A stretch of DNA of 64,000 nucleotides from Faecalibacterium sp. I3-3-33 (GCF_023347295.1 NZ_CP094469.1:806001-870000), one strand, 5' to 3'; numbered from the stretch's first letter, positions 7,711 to 16,166 are shown. A program made the numbers and translations. Notes: generated from the letters alone by a model not told the origin.

Positions 7711-8592
7711 ATGACCATTCAGCAGCTGCGCTATTTTCTGGCATTGTGCGAAGATTTGAATTACACCCACACCGCCGGGCGGATGTATCTGTCCCGGCAG
7801 GCCTTGCGGCTGAGCATTGCCGCACTGGAAGAAGAGCTTTGCGGCAAGCTGTTTGTCAACAACCGCAATCATCTGGCTCTTACTGAAAAGGGTGAGCGGT
7901 TCCGGGCACAGGCTGCGCCGGTGGTGCAGCAGTTCGATGCCCTGTGCCAGCAGGCATATCTGGATATCCAGTCTGCACCACTGCGGCTGGGCATCAGCGT
8001 GGCTCTGGTGCCGGACTATCTGCCCAATCTGGGGGAGGTGCTGGAGGCGTTCCGGCGGCAGTATCCCGGCATCCCCTTGGAGCTTGCTTCCCTGTCCAAC
8101 GATGAAGTGCCGGTGCAGCTGCAAAACGGCGCACTGGATGCCGGGCTGGTGATGGACCTAGGCGGCTGTGCCGCAGGGCTTGCACGCACCGCCCTTTCCC
8201 AGCATACCACCGCCGTCATGGTCTCCCGCAGCAGCCCTTTCTGGGAGCGGACGCATATTACACCGGCAGAGCTGGACAGGCAGACCCTGCTGGTGCCCGG
8301 CTTTGCCCCGGATGCCCTAGCACCGCTGTGGCAGGCGCTGCAGGAAAGCGGCGCACACCCACAGCTGGAGCTGGTCGAGCAATTTTATCAGGTACTCTAC
8401 CGCACGCAGGAGCAGAATTGTGTATCTCTGAACCGTTTTGAGGAAGCCCCCCACTACCAGATGGCCAATGTCCGGGATGTGGTATTGGACGGTCTGCCGC
8501 CTATTTGTGCCGGGTTCCTCCGCCCCCAAAAGCGGCATAACGCCTGTGCGGAGCTATTGTGCCGCTTTTTGCAGGAGCGGTTGAAGTTCTGA
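7711..8592 (+). CDS. LysR-family transcriptional regulator
   Basis: At 293 residues it has the standard LysR length. The N-terminal winged HTH (1-60) reads MTIQQLRYFLALCEDLNYTH with LSRQALRLSIAALEEEL as the recognition region; the effector-binding domain follows (~90-290, LRLGISVALVPDYLPNL). AAAGGAG precedes the start. It is divergent from the secreted flavoprotein, which is its likely target, with a reductase substrate as a likely inducer. Both are inferences from gene order. Confidence 0.85.
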   Translation: MTIQQLRYFLALCEDLNYTHTAGRMYLSRQALRLSIAALEEELCGKLFVNNRNHLALTEKGERFRAQAAPVVQQFDALCQQAYLDIQSAPLRLGISVALVPDYLPNLGEVLEAFRRQYPGIPLELASLSNDEVPVQLQNGALDAGLVMDLGGCAAGLARTALSQHTTAVMVSRSSPFWERTHITPAELDRQTLLVPGFAPDALAPLWQALQESGAHPQLELVEQFYQVLYRTQEQNCVSLNRFEEAPHYQMANVRDVVLDGLPPICAGFLRPQKRHNACAELLCRFLQERLKF

Positions 8593-8628
8593 ATAAGTGC
8601 CGCATTTCAAGCTGTTTGTCCAAATGTA

Positions 8629-8916
8629 GTGGGAAAACTGATGCACGATTTTACTTGTACGAATCCGGATGGCATGAACTATCCTGTTCTGGCGCAGCGG
8701 GTGCGTTATTTCAAAGAAGATACGAAGGGAGTGGCAACGATGTGCAGAGCATTTGAAGAAGTACGAGAAGAAAGTGCAAGGGAAGCAAAGCATGAACAGG
8801 CAATTGAAAGTGCAAAAACTATGTTGGCTGATGGTTTGCTGTATAAAACGATTGCACGCTATGCAAAACTTCCGATTGAAGAAGTAAAGGCACTGGATAC
8901 AAAGAAACCCGCCTGA
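8629..8916 (+). pseudogene. C-terminal remnant of an Rpn-family (PD-(D/E)XK) recombination-promoting nuclease
   Basis: The 95 residues (HDFTCTNPDGMNYPVLAQRV, YFKEDTKGVATMCRAFEEV, then MLADGLLYKTIARYAKLPIE) match the C-terminal third of the Rpn/transposase_31-like proteins abundant in gut Clostridia. The nuclease domain that should precede it (about 200 residues) is missing, and the only starts are GTG 8629 and internal ATGs without a good ribosome site. It is called a decayed gene. The AT-richer composition than its neighbours fits acquisition. Confidence 0.65.
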
Positions 8917-8945
8917 TTTTGATTCAGCCAAGAGATCCTTAAAAA

Positions 8946-8987
8946 CAAACAGCGGCAGTTTTCCAAATCGGAACGCTGCCGCTGTTT
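8946..8987 (+). terminator. Hairpin after the Rpn remnant
   Basis: AAACAGCGGCAG pairs with CTGCCGCTGTTT; only a short U-rich tail follows. Confidence 0.5.
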
Positions 8988-9150
8988 ATGGTATATCTTG
9001 TATTTATATGGATTTACAGGAAAGCGGCTGCCAATTTTGGCAGAGAACCGGAAACAGAACGCAAAGGGTGGTTCATGGGGCTTTATTAGCTGAACCCGAA
9101 AATTTTGCTAAGGGCATTTGCTGGTTGATTCTGGCGCCTGATTCAAAATA

Positions 9151-9199
9151 AAAAATGCGAAAGTCGTCTTTCCTATGGAAAAATGACCTTCGCATTTTC
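9151..9199 (-). terminator. Terminator of tRNA-Arg
   Basis: On the reverse strand AAAATGCGAAGGTCAT pairs with ACGACTTTCGCATTTT, followed by a T-run, immediately after the tRNA 3' end. Confidence 0.75.
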
Positions 9200-9205
9200 T
9201 TAAAC

Positions 9206-9282
9206 TGGCGTCCCCGATGTGATTCGAACACACGGCCTTCCGCTTAGGAGGCGGACGCTCTATCCAGCTGAGCTACGGAGAC
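9206..9282 (-). tRNA. tRNA-Arg (anticodon CCT)
   Basis: The reverse strand gives a full cloverleaf: acceptor GTCTCCG/CGGGGAC, D-arm GCTCAGCTGGATAGAGC, anticodon loop CTCCTAA with CCT, TpsiC arm GTTCGAATC, and an encoded CCA. Confidence 0.95.
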
Positions 9283-9363
9283 ACAGTTCTGCATCCTTGG
9301 GGCAGAACGCCCCCCAAAACACAGTACCATATTATAATACCGCAACCGGGCTGTAAAATCAAG

Positions 9364-9392
9364 TTGAACCTGCGGACAAAATGGTGTATGCT
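9364..9392 (+). promoter_or_regulatory. Sigma-A promoter for the potassium transporter
   Basis: TTGAAC (9364-9369), 17-bp spacer, TATGCT (9387-9392), about 45 bp before the coding start. Confidence 0.6.
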
Positions 9393-9436
9393 ATAAGAGA
9401 ATGTAAAGCGGCCGTGTGCTGCGCAGGGAGGATGCT

Positions 9437-10834
9437 ATGGAAAAGATAAAAAATATCCGCAAAAAGCTGCGGCACCAGAGGTCGGTCCGGCGAAGAAAGC
9501 TGGGACTGAGCACCCCGACCCAGATCATCTGCGTCAGCTTTATCATCGTGATCGCGCTGGGCACGCTCCTGCTCACCCTGCCCATTGCCAGCAGGCACGG
9601 GCGGCTGGATGTGCTCGATGCCATGTTTACAGCCACCAGCGCCACCTGCGTGACCGGTCTGGTGGTGCGGGATACATGGACGCAGTTCACATGGTTCGGG
9701 CAGGCGGTGGTGCTGCTGCTCATTCAGGTGGGCGGCCTTGGCCTTGTTACTCTTACCAGCTTTTTTGCGCTGGCCATGCGCCGGCGCATGGGCTTCCGGG
9801 ATCTGCGGCTGCTGGGCGAGAGCGTCTCTGCAGACGGCTACGATCAGGCCAAAAGCGTGCTGAAGATCGTGGTAGGGCTGGCAGCAATGTTTGAGGGCAT
9901 CGGCATTCTGCTGCTGCTGTTCGCCTTTGTGCCGCAGTTCGGGCTGGAGGGTGTCTGGATCAGCGTGTTCACCGCCATTTCGGCTTTCTGCAATGCGGGC
10001 TTTGACCTGTTCGGACGGTTCGGGGCGTACTCCTCGCTGGTGCCCTATGTCAACAACTACTATGTGCAGGCGGTGATCATATTCATGATCATCTCCGGCG
10101 GTCTGGGCTTTATGGTCTGGGTGGAGCTGTGCCAGTGGTACCAGAAGCGCCGCCTGTCCCTGCACGCCAAGGTGGTGCTGTCCTTCTCGGTGATCTTGTG
10201 GCTGGGCGGCGCGCTGGGGCTGGGACTGATGGAATGGAACAATCCCGCCACGATGGGCGGACTGTCGGTGCCCGGCAAGGTGATGGCTTCGCTGTTCCAG
10301 TCGGTATCCACCCGTACCGCCGGCATGAACACCGTGGACCTGGCCTCCTGCGGCACCCTGAGTAAGCTGCTTATGAGCGTGCTGCAATTCATCGGCGCAG
10401 CGCCCGGCTCTACCGGCGGCGGTGTGAAGGTGACCACCTTCGCGGTCATCATCCTGACCATCCGCAGCGTGGCGCAGGGGCGCGACGACTGCGTGATTGC
10501 GGACCATCATATCGAGTCCAAGACCGTTTACCGTGCGCTGACCATTATCGTGCTGGGCGCGGCGGCAGTGATCGGCTCGGCCATCGTGGTGTACTACAAC
10601 ACCTCGGACGCAGTGTCGGTGGTGGACGCCATCTTCGAGTCCTGCTCGGCCTTTGGCACGGTGGGACTTTCCGTGGGCGTGACCAGCCAGCTGAACAACG
10701 GGGCAAAGATCCTGTATATGCTGGTCATGTTCATGGGTCGTGTGGGCCCGGTGGCCTTTGCCATGAGCCTGACCGCCAAACCGGACGACAACAAGCGCAA
10801 GATCATGCCGGTGGGGCATATCAACGTAGGTTAA
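9437..10834 (+). CDS. ktrB: TrkH/KtrB-family potassium uptake membrane subunit
   Basis: This 465-residue polytopic protein carries the four pore-loop repeats of K+ translocating subunits: SATCVTGLVV, SAFCNAGFDLFG, STRTAGMNTVD and SAFGTVGLSVGV. Each has the selectivity-filter glycine. The N-terminus is basic (KLRHQRSVRRRKLG). It needs a cytosolic RCK subunit (KtrA/KtrC), which is not adjacent and must be encoded elsewhere. GGGAGG at 9426-9431 sets ATG 9437; an upstream GTG has no ribosome site. Confidence 0.92.
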   Translation: MEKIKNIRKKLRHQRSVRRRKLGLSTPTQIICVSFIIVIALGTLLLTLPIASRHGRLDVLDAMFTATSATCVTGLVVRDTWTQFTWFGQAVVLLLIQVGGLGLVTLTSFFALAMRRRMGFRDLRLLGESVSADGYDQAKSVLKIVVGLAAMFEGIGILLLLFAFVPQFGLEGVWISVFTAISAFCNAGFDLFGRFGAYSSLVPYVNNYYVQAVIIFMIISGGLGFMVWVELCQWYQKRRLSLHAKVVLSFSVILWLGGALGLGLMEWNNPATMGGLSVPGKVMASLFQSVSTRTAGMNTVDLASCGTLSKLLMSVLQFIGAAPGSTGGGVKVTTFAVIILTIRSVAQGRDDCVIADHHIESKTVYRALTIIVLGAAAVIGSAIVVYYNTSDAVSVVDAIFESCSAFGTVGLSVGVTSQLNNGAKILYMLVMFMGRVGPVAFAMSLTAKPDDNKRKIMPVGHINVG

Positions 10835-10837
10835 ATA

Positions 10838-10882
10838 AAAAAGCGGCGGCGGCACTGTGCTTTGTGCAGCCGCCTGTTTTTT
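10838..10882 (+). terminator. Terminator of the potassium transporter gene
   Basis: A GGCGGC-rich stem pairs with GCAGCCGCC, flanked by an A-run before and TTTTTT after. Confidence 0.75.
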
Positions 10883-10893
10883 AGCGTGGGACG

Positions 10894-10949
10894 ATTTTGA
10901 ATGGCCTCCGCGTGCGCTTTGGCCATATTTTAAGGAAGATTATTTTTTT
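10894..10949 (-). repeat. Interleaved intergenic repeat, copy B (reverse)
   Basis: Reading the reverse strand, AAAAAAATAATC precedes ATATGGCC, CGCGG and GGCCATTC, matching the other copies. The leading CCGCT arm has changed to CCTTAA, so only the ATGGCC/GGCCAT pairing is kept. Confidence 0.6.
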
Positions 10950-11106
10950 ACTTCGGGCTGACGGTGCGTCTGCGGAGCTTGTCGGGGCAAAGCCCCTCCA
11001 TCTGCTAATGCAGACCGCTCTGCCGCTTAAAAGCCCCACTGGGGCTTTCATTGCTGCGCAAACGCGGACGCTCCATTAGCCCATTTTCACGGAAAGGATT
11101 TTAGCT
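10950..11106. other. Non-coding stretch with GC-rich hairpins
   Basis: No credible reading frame. It contains short perfect hairpins (GGGGCAAAGCCCC at about 10,983; AGCCCCACTGGGGCT at about 11,033) between convergent genes. Its nature is unknown; it may be part of a larger dispersed repeat. Confidence 0.4.
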
Positions 11107-11149
11107 AAAGCAATGCCGGGCAACCTTTGGGCTGCCCGGCATTGCTCTT
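11107..11149. terminator. Bidirectional terminator after pepT
   Basis: AGCAATGCCGGGCA pairs with TGCCCGGCATTGCT. The T-tract is short on both strands (CTTT on plus, TTTAG on minus). Confidence 0.6.
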
Positions 11150-11176
11150 TGCGGAAGGTTCTATGGCATCTAAAAA

Positions 11177-12394
11177 TTACTCTGCGTACAGGGAAATGAT
11201 ATTCAGCACGATCTCGGTGCAGCGGTCCATCCGCTCCACGGTAGTGCACTCGCACACGCCGTGGAAGTTGAAGCCGCCGGTGCCCAAATTGGGGCAGGGC
11301 AGACCCATCCAGCTCAGGGTAGCGCCATCTGTGCCGCCGCGCACGGGCACCTCCACCGGCTCCAGACCGGCCATGCGCACAGCCTTGCGGGCGGTCTCGA
11401 TGAGGTGGAAGTGGGGCTTGATCTTTTCCAGCATATTGCGGTAGCTGTCCTTGATCTCCACTTCTACGGTGCCTGCACCGTACTTGCCGTTCAGGTAATC
11501 GGCAATGTCCTGCATGTTGTCCTTTTTGAATTGCAGCTTGGCGGCATCGTGGTCGCGCAGGATGTAGCCCAGCTTTGCGGTGGTGACATCGCCGTACATC
11601 TGGCACAGGTGGTAGAAGCCCTGACGCCCCTCAGTGGTCTCGGGACGTGCCATCACGGGCAGAGCGCCGTGGAACTCCATGGCAACGTTGGAGGCATTGA
11701 TCATGGTGTCCTTGGCGGAGCCGGGGTGCACCGAGAAGCCGTGGATGGTCACGGTGGCAGCAGCGGCGTTGAAGTTCTCATACTCGATGTCACCGGCATC
11801 GCCGCCGTCCACCGTGTAGGCAAAGTCTGCACCAAAGCCGGGGATGTCGAACAGGTCGGCACCCTCGCCGATCTCCTCGTCCGGGGTAAAGCCGATGCAC
11901 AGCTTGCCGTGGGGGCGGCCCTCGCGGATGACGGTCTCCACAGCGGTCATGATCTCAGCAACACCGGCTTTATCGTCTGCGCCCAGCAGGGTGGTGCCAT
12001 CGGTGGTGATGAGGGTTTCGCCCTTCATGGAGGCAAGGAAGGGGAAGGCGGAGACCTTCATCACCTTGCCGGTGGCGGGCAGCACCACGTCGCCGCCGTC
12101 ATAGTTCTCGTGCAGGATGGGGTTCACGTTCTCACCGCTGGCATCCGGGGCGGTGTCCATGTGGGCGATCAGACCCAGTGCGGGCTTTTCCTCGCAGCCG
12201 GGGGTGGCGGGCAGGGAGCCGTAGACGTAGCAGTGCTCGTCCACACGGGCATCCTCCACGCCCAGAGCCTTCAGTTCCTCCACCAGCTTGTGAGCCAGAT
12301 CAAACTCCCGAGCAGCGGAAGGATGGGTGCCGGACTCCGGGTCCGAGGTGGTGTAGACCTTGACGTAATCAAGCAGTCGTTCATAGGCGCGCAT
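11177..12394 (-). CDS. pepT: Peptidase T (tripeptidase)
   Basis: A cytosolic M20B zinc aminopeptidase of 405 residues that removes the N-terminal residue of tripeptides. Metal-ligand regions are visible: GLIAHMDTAPDASG (His and the DTAPD motif), TLLGADDKAGVAE, FTPDEEIGEGAD and TVDGGDAGDIE. The C-terminal PVRGGTDGATLSWMGLPCPN is characteristic. A GTG 12 bases upstream would sit too close to AAAGGAG, so ATG 12,394 is chosen. Monocistronic, ending in a shared terminator. Confidence 0.95.
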   Translation of the reverse strand: MRAYERLLDYVKVYTTSDPESGTHPSAAREFDLAHKLVEELKALGVEDARVDEHCYVYGSLPATPGCEEKPALGLIAHMDTAPDASGENVNPILHENYDGGDVVLPATGKVMKVSAFPFLASMKGETLITTDGTTLLGADDKAGVAEIMTAVETVIREGRPHGKLCIGFTPDEEIGEGADLFDIPGFGADFAYTVDGGDAGDIEYENFNAAAATVTIHGFSVHPGSAKDTMINASNVAMEFHGALPVMARPETTEGRQGFYHLCQMYGDVTTAKLGYILRDHDAAKLQFKKDNMQDIADYLNGKYGAGTVEVEIKDSYRNMLEKIKPHFHLIETARKAVRMAGLEPVEVPVRGGTDGATLSWMGLPCPNLGTGGFNFHGVCECTTVERMDRCTEIVLNIISLYAE

Positions 12395-12668
12395 AACAAA
12401 GCACACTCCTTTAGCAGTATTAAAGGATCACAGCCTGCGATCCATCTCCTATCATACCCTGTTTTTTCTGTTTTGACAACCTTTTTTGCGCACTTGGGAC
12501 AGAAAGCGCAGCTTCAACAACAAAATGAACAAAATTCACCTTAAAAAAGCTGTCCGCGTGCTGCAAACGTGCTACAATAAAGGCATACTTATAAAGGTGC
12601 AGGCGCTCGGTGCAGGACGCGCTGCACAGGCACGCATTTTAGTAAAGAAGGATCGGAAGGAGAATTTT

Positions 12669-13664
12669 ATGGCAGTCAAAGTGTTTTTCTATACTCTGCG
12701 CCCCTACGATGAACAGGGCATCTTGGAGGATCTGGCAAAGCAGCGGGGCATTGAGTACGGCTATACCGAGGCGTATCCTACCATGGAGAACGCCCAGCTG
12801 GCCGCAGGCTACGATGCGGTATCGCTGACCCCCTGTGATATGAGCGCACCCATGCTGCAGCGCTTTCACGACCTTGGGGTAAAGGCGGTCTGCTGCCGCT
12901 CCATCGGCTACGACCATGTGGATCTGGAAAAGGCCCGGGAGCTGGGCATGAAGGTGTCCAACGTGGATTATCCCCCCAATGGCGTGGCGAACTTTGCCAT
13001 TATGCTGATGCTGATGAGCCTGCGCAAGGCGGGGCATATCCTCAAGCGCGGTGAGCTGCAGGACTACTCCCTGAAGGGCAAGATCGGCCGTGACATCTCC
13101 AACTGCACCGTGGGCGTTATCGGCACGGGGCGCATCGGGCAGACCGTGCTGAAGCACCTGTCCGGTTTTGGCTGCGAGCTGCTGGCTTACGACCTGTACC
13201 AGAACGACGAGGTGAAGAAGATCGCAAAGTATGTGCCGCTGGAGACCCTGCTTGCCGAGAGCGATGTTATCACCCTGCACACCAACGCTACCGAGGAGAA
13301 CCACCACCTGCTCAACGCCGAGGCCTTTGCCAAGATGAAGCCCGGCGTGACCATCGTGAACACCGCCCGCGGCAAGCTGATCGACAGCGACGCTCTGCTG
13401 GCTGCGTTGGAAAGCGGGCAGGTGGGTGCTGCCGGTCTGGACGTGCTGGAAAACGAGAACGGCCTGTACTACTACGACCGCATGGGCGATGTGATCCCCA
13501 ATCCGGAGCTGGCTGCTCTGCGCGCCATGCCCAACGTGATCCTGACCGACCACACAGCCTTCTACACCTACGAAGACGTAAAGAGCATGGTGCGCGGCGT
13601 GCTGGAAAGCGCCGCCGCCTTTGCCGAGGGCTCGCCCACCCGGCATGATGTGACCGACCGCTGA
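12669..13664 (+). CDS. D-lactate dehydrogenase-type 2-hydroxyacid dehydrogenase
   Basis: 331 residues of the D-isomer-specific 2-hydroxyacid dehydrogenase family, which reduces pyruvate to D-lactate with NADH. The Rossmann motif is VGVIGTGRIGQTV (about 148-160). The catalytic triad is represented by the Arg in VNTARGKLID, the Glu in LDVLENENG and the His in LTDHTAFYT. The N-terminus (MAVKVFFYTLRPYDE) is typical of LdhA-like enzymes and the related VanH. Starting ATG follows GGAAGGAG. It likely contributes to NADH disposal in fermentation; the exact substrate is not provable from sequence. Confidence 0.85.
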   Translation: MAVKVFFYTLRPYDEQGILEDLAKQRGIEYGYTEAYPTMENAQLAAGYDAVSLTPCDMSAPMLQRFHDLGVKAVCCRSIGYDHVDLEKARELGMKVSNVDYPPNGVANFAIMLMLMSLRKAGHILKRGELQDYSLKGKIGRDISNCTVGVIGTGRIGQTVLKHLSGFGCELLAYDLYQNDEVKKIAKYVPLETLLAESDVITLHTNATEENHHLLNAEAFAKMKPGVTIVNTARGKLIDSDALLAALESGQVGAAGLDVLENENGLYYYDRMGDVIPNPELAALRAMPNVILTDHTAFYTYEDVKSMVRGVLESAAAFAEGSPTRHDVTDR

Positions 13665-13679
13665 GAAACCATAAAATGC

Positions 13680-13713
13680 AAAAATCGGACAGACCACGGT
13701 CTGCCCGATTTTT
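13680..13713 (+). terminator. Terminator of the D-lactate dehydrogenase gene
   Basis: AAAAATCGGACAGACC pairs with GGTCTGCCCGATTTTT. Nearly the same sequence recurs as the terminator at 38,178. Confidence 0.85.
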
Positions 13714-13807
13714 GTTTGCGTTGATTTTTGCCCTAAAGCAGCAGTTTACTCAGCCAGAGCGGCGGCAATAGCTTTCAGGAAAAATGCCGTCCTCTGCCTG
13801 TAAAATA

Positions 13808-13840
13808 GGACACAGGGGCAGCTATGCTGCTCCTGTGTCC
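13808..13840 (-). terminator. Terminator of pfkA
   Basis: GGACACAGGAGCAGC pairs with GCTGCCCCTGTGTCC on the reverse strand, followed by TATTTTA. Confidence 0.65.
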
Positions 13841-13860
13841 TGAACAGATCGATAAAAAAC

Positions 13861-14940
13861 TCAGCCCAGACAGACGCCCATGCGGCGCGCCACGCTCAGC
13901 AGCTCGCAGTTTTCGGGCACATTGCGGGTCTTACCGGCAATATCTGCCAGACGGTTCTCGGTCACCCGGCGGTTCACCATGGCCACGGTCACGCCGTAGC
14001 GCTCCACCTCCACCAGCTGTGCGGCATAGCTGCCGAACTGGGTGGCCAGCACACGGTCGTAGGCACTGGGGCTGCCGCCGCGCTGCATGTGACCGGGGAT
14101 GCACACGCGGGTCTCCATGCCGGTCTTTTTCTGCACGGCCTGTGCAATGCGGTTGGTGGCGGTGGTGCCAAGGCCTGCCTCGGCACGTTTGGCCATCCAG
14201 TCCTTGCGCTTCATGCGGGCTTCCTCGGTGTTGATGGCACCCTCGGCCACGGCAAGAATGGAGAAGTTGGAACCCTTCTTGGCACGGCGCTCCACGGCCT
14301 CGCACACGCGGTCGATATCATAGGGCAGCTCAGGCAACAGAATGATGTCCGCGCCGCCGGCAATGCCGGAGTACAGGGTAAGCCAGCCGGCCTTGTTGCC
14401 CATGATCTCGATGCACATCACACGGCTGTGGCTGCCGGCGGTGGTGTGGATGCGGTCGATGACGTCAGTGGCGATATCCACAGCGGTGTGGAAGCCGAAG
14501 GTCACATCGGTGCCGTAGATATCGTTGTCGATGGTCTTGGGCAGACCGATGATGTTCAGCCCCTCCTGCGAAAGCAGGTTGGCGGTCTTGTGGGTGCCGT
14601 TGCCGCCCAGACACAGCAGGCAGTCCAGCTTCGCCGCCTTGTAGGTCTTTTTCATGGCGGCGACTTTATCAATGTTGTCGTCCTCCACCACACGCATCAG
14701 CTTGAAGGGGGTGCGCTTGGTGCCCAGAATGGTGCCGCCCAAGGTCAGGATGCCGCGGAAGTCGTCTTCGTTCATCTCGCGGTAGTCGCCGTTGATCAGG
14801 CCGCTGTAACCGTTGGCAATGCCCACGATCTCCACGTTATCCCCCATGCGGGCGTACAGTGCTTTTGCAACGCCGCGGATGGTGGCGTTCAGGCCCGGGC
14901 AATCGCCGCCGGAAGTCAGGATACCAACACGTTTTTTCAT
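13861..14940 (-). CDS. pfkA: 6-phosphofructokinase
   Basis: 359 residues of the PfkA family, phosphorylating fructose-6-phosphate in glycolysis. Phosphate loop TSGGDCPGLNA (9-19), GGNGTHK (112-118) and the catalytic TIDND (136-140, base Asp138) are present. At the position separating donors it has GGNGT rather than the GGDDT of pyrophosphate-dependent enzymes, suggesting ATP; the N in place of the usual D places it in the longer mixed clade, so donor choice is not certain. MGNKAGWLTL replaces the more usual MGRxxG. Own promoter at 15,032-15,060. Confidence 0.92.
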   Translation of the reverse strand: MKKRVGILTSGGDCPGLNATIRGVAKALYARMGDNVEIVGIANGYSGLINGDYREMNEDDFRGILTLGGTILGTKRTPFKLMRVVEDDNIDKVAAMKKTYKAAKLDCLLCLGGNGTHKTANLLSQEGLNIIGLPKTIDNDIYGTDVTFGFHTAVDIATDVIDRIHTTAGSHSRVMCIEIMGNKAGWLTLYSGIAGGADIILLPELPYDIDRVCEAVERRAKKGSNFSILAVAEGAINTEEARMKRKDWMAKRAEAGLGTTATNRIAQAVQKKTGMETRVCIPGHMQRGGSPSAYDRVLATQFGSYAAQLVEVERYGVTVAMVNRRVTENRLADIAGKTRNVPENCELLSVARRMGVCLG

Positions 14941-15031
14941 TCAAATACCCTCTTTCATTATCATTCAGGCAAAGCCGAACGGTCCGGCAAAGGGTGCCGG
15001 GCTGACCGGGATCCTACCTCTTTATAGTATT

Positions 15032-15060
15032 AGAGTATTCCGAAAGGGGAGTGCTGTCAA
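15032..15060 (-). promoter_or_regulatory. Sigma-A promoter for pfkA
   Basis: TTGACA (reverse of 15,055-15,060), 17 bp, TACTCT (reverse of 15,032-15,037), leaving a roughly 85-nt leader. Confidence 0.6.
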
Positions 15061-15139
15061 GAGAAAAACCAAAAATTTACAAGCCTGTGTGCAACGGAAA
15101 GCTGCTGTAAAAACTTTTACAGAAAAACTGAAAAAATGG

Positions 15140-15168
15140 TTGACAAGCAGCCCGCTGGCGTGTATAAT
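15140..15168 (+). promoter_or_regulatory. Consensus sigma-A promoter for tRNA-Gln/tRNA-Pro
   Basis: Perfect TTGACA (15,140-15,145), 17-bp spacer, perfect TATAAT (15,163-15,168), as expected of a strong stable-RNA promoter. Confidence 0.9.
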
Positions 15169-15212
15169 ATCCCTTGTCAGCAACGCACGGCGCGGCTGAC
15201 AGAACCGAATAT

Positions 15213-15286
15213 TGGGGATTTGCATAGTGGTAGTGCGGTAGACTCTGACTCTACTTGTGGGAGTTCGATTCTCTCATCCCCAACCA
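15213..15286 (+). tRNA. tRNA-Gln (anticodon CTG)
   Basis: Acceptor TGGGGAT/ATCCCCA, anticodon stem GTAGA/TCTAC with loop CTCTGAC (CTG), TpsiC arm GAGTTCGATTCTC, encoded CCA. Confidence 0.93.
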
Positions 15287-15317
15287 GTTACCGCAGCCGA
15301 ATAAGCTGCGGTATTTT

Positions 15318-15393
15318 CGGGGCATAGCGCAGTTGGTAGCGCGCCTCGTTCGGGACGAGGAGGCCGTGGGTTCAAATCCCGCTGCTCCGACCA
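15318..15393 (+). tRNA. tRNA-Pro (anticodon CGG)
   Basis: Acceptor CGGGGCA/TGCTCCG, anticodon stem CCTCG/CGAGG with loop TTCGGGA (CGG), TpsiC GTGGGTTCAAATCCC, encoded CCA. Co-transcribed with tRNA-Gln. Confidence 0.95.
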
Positions 15394-15395
15394 AA

Positions 15396-15431
15396 AAGAC
15401 CAGTACACATTTGTGTACTGGTCTTTTTTTG
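15396..15431 (+). terminator. Terminator of the tRNA pair
   Basis: AAAGACCAGTACACA pairs with TGTGTACTGGTCTTT around a TTT loop region, followed by a run of Ts. Confidence 0.9.
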
Positions 15432-15458
15432 CTTTTGCGCGAACAGGCTGTAAAACAA

Positions 15459-15494
15459 GTGGCTCAGAAACGCCTGTCGGCGTTTCTGAGCCAC
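15459..15494 (-). terminator. Hairpin after the HAD phosphatase gene
   Basis: GTGGCTCAGAAACGC and GCGTTTCTGAGCCAC form a perfect 15-bp stem next to the HAD stop codon; the U-tract on the reverse strand is weak (TTGTTTTA). Confidence 0.65.
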
Positions 15495-15500
15495 TAAATA

Positions 15501-16151
15501 TCATATCGTCTCCAGCAGTGCGGGCAGCTGGGCAAGGTCGTCGATGACGTAGGGACTGGCCTTTTCCAGCCGGGCGCGGGACTGGTGCCCGCCGGTGTAC
15601 AGCACACAGGTCGCACCAATGGCCGCGGCCACCGCGGCGTCGTGGTCGGTGTCACCGACCATCACACAGGCAGCCGGGTCGATGCCGGTGCGGCGCAGAT
15701 AATCGGTGCCAAGCTGTACCTTGCTTACGCCGTAAATGTCCGCAAGGCCGAGCAACTCGGTAAAAAAGCCTTGCAGACCCCGGGCGGATACCTGCTCGAT
15801 CAGGTAATCACGGCGGGAGGCGGAAAGCACAGCCTGCTGCCAGCCCATGCGGGCCAGCGTTTGCAGGGTGTCAACGGCGTGTGCCGTTACAGCGCAGCCG
15901 GACACACCGGCGTTGTAGTGCTTCATAAAGCGTGCGGCAAGTTCCGGGTAGGGGTGCCGCGCAAAGTCGAACCCGGCACAGCGGTAGTAGTCCTCGATGG
16001 GAAAGCCGAACAGCTCCCGGTAGGCAGCCAGATCGTACCGCTGGGGGTAGCCGTGGGTCTCCAGCATCCAATTTAGGCAGCTGTGGGTAAAGTCCACATC
16101 GTCCATCAGGGTACCGTTCCAGTCCCAGAAGATCATACCGTTTGGCTGCAT
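15501..16151 (-). CDS. HAD-superfamily hydrolase with DWNGT motif
   Basis: 216 residues with phosphoglycolate-phosphatase-like layout. Motif I is FWDWNGTL: nucleophile Asp10 is kept but the second Asp of DxD is Asn12, a substitution seen in one HAD subgroup. Motif II is VLSASRRD, the motif III lysine is in GVSKVQLG, and motif IV is MVGDTDHD. A helical cap (~20-85) is inserted after motif I. It is probably a small-molecule phosphatase; the substrate cannot be given. AAGGAGG sets the start. It follows queT on the same strand with only 15 bp between, so the two are likely co-transcribed. Confidence 0.82.
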   Translation of the reverse strand: MQPNGMIFWDWNGTLMDDVDFTHSCLNWMLETHGYPQRYDLAAYRELFGFPIEDYYRCAGFDFARHPYPELAARFMKHYNAGVSGCAVTAHAVDTLQTLARMGWQQAVLSASRRDYLIEQVSARGLQGFFTELLGLADIYGVSKVQLGTDYLRRTGIDPAACVMVGDTDHDAAVAAAIGATCVLYTGGHQSRARLEKASPYVIDDLAQLPALLETI

Positions 16152-16166
16152 GGAAACCTCCTTGTG

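Noticed and set aside
12551..12578. Promoter for the D-lactate dehydrogenase gene (TACAAT at 12,573)
   Set aside because: The -10 is plausible but the -35 is poor and spacing is 16; not strong enough to list.
13714..13807. Possible C-terminal protein remnant (LKAIAAALAE then stop, reverse strand)
   Set aside because: Only about ten residues look protein-like and no upstream continuation was found.
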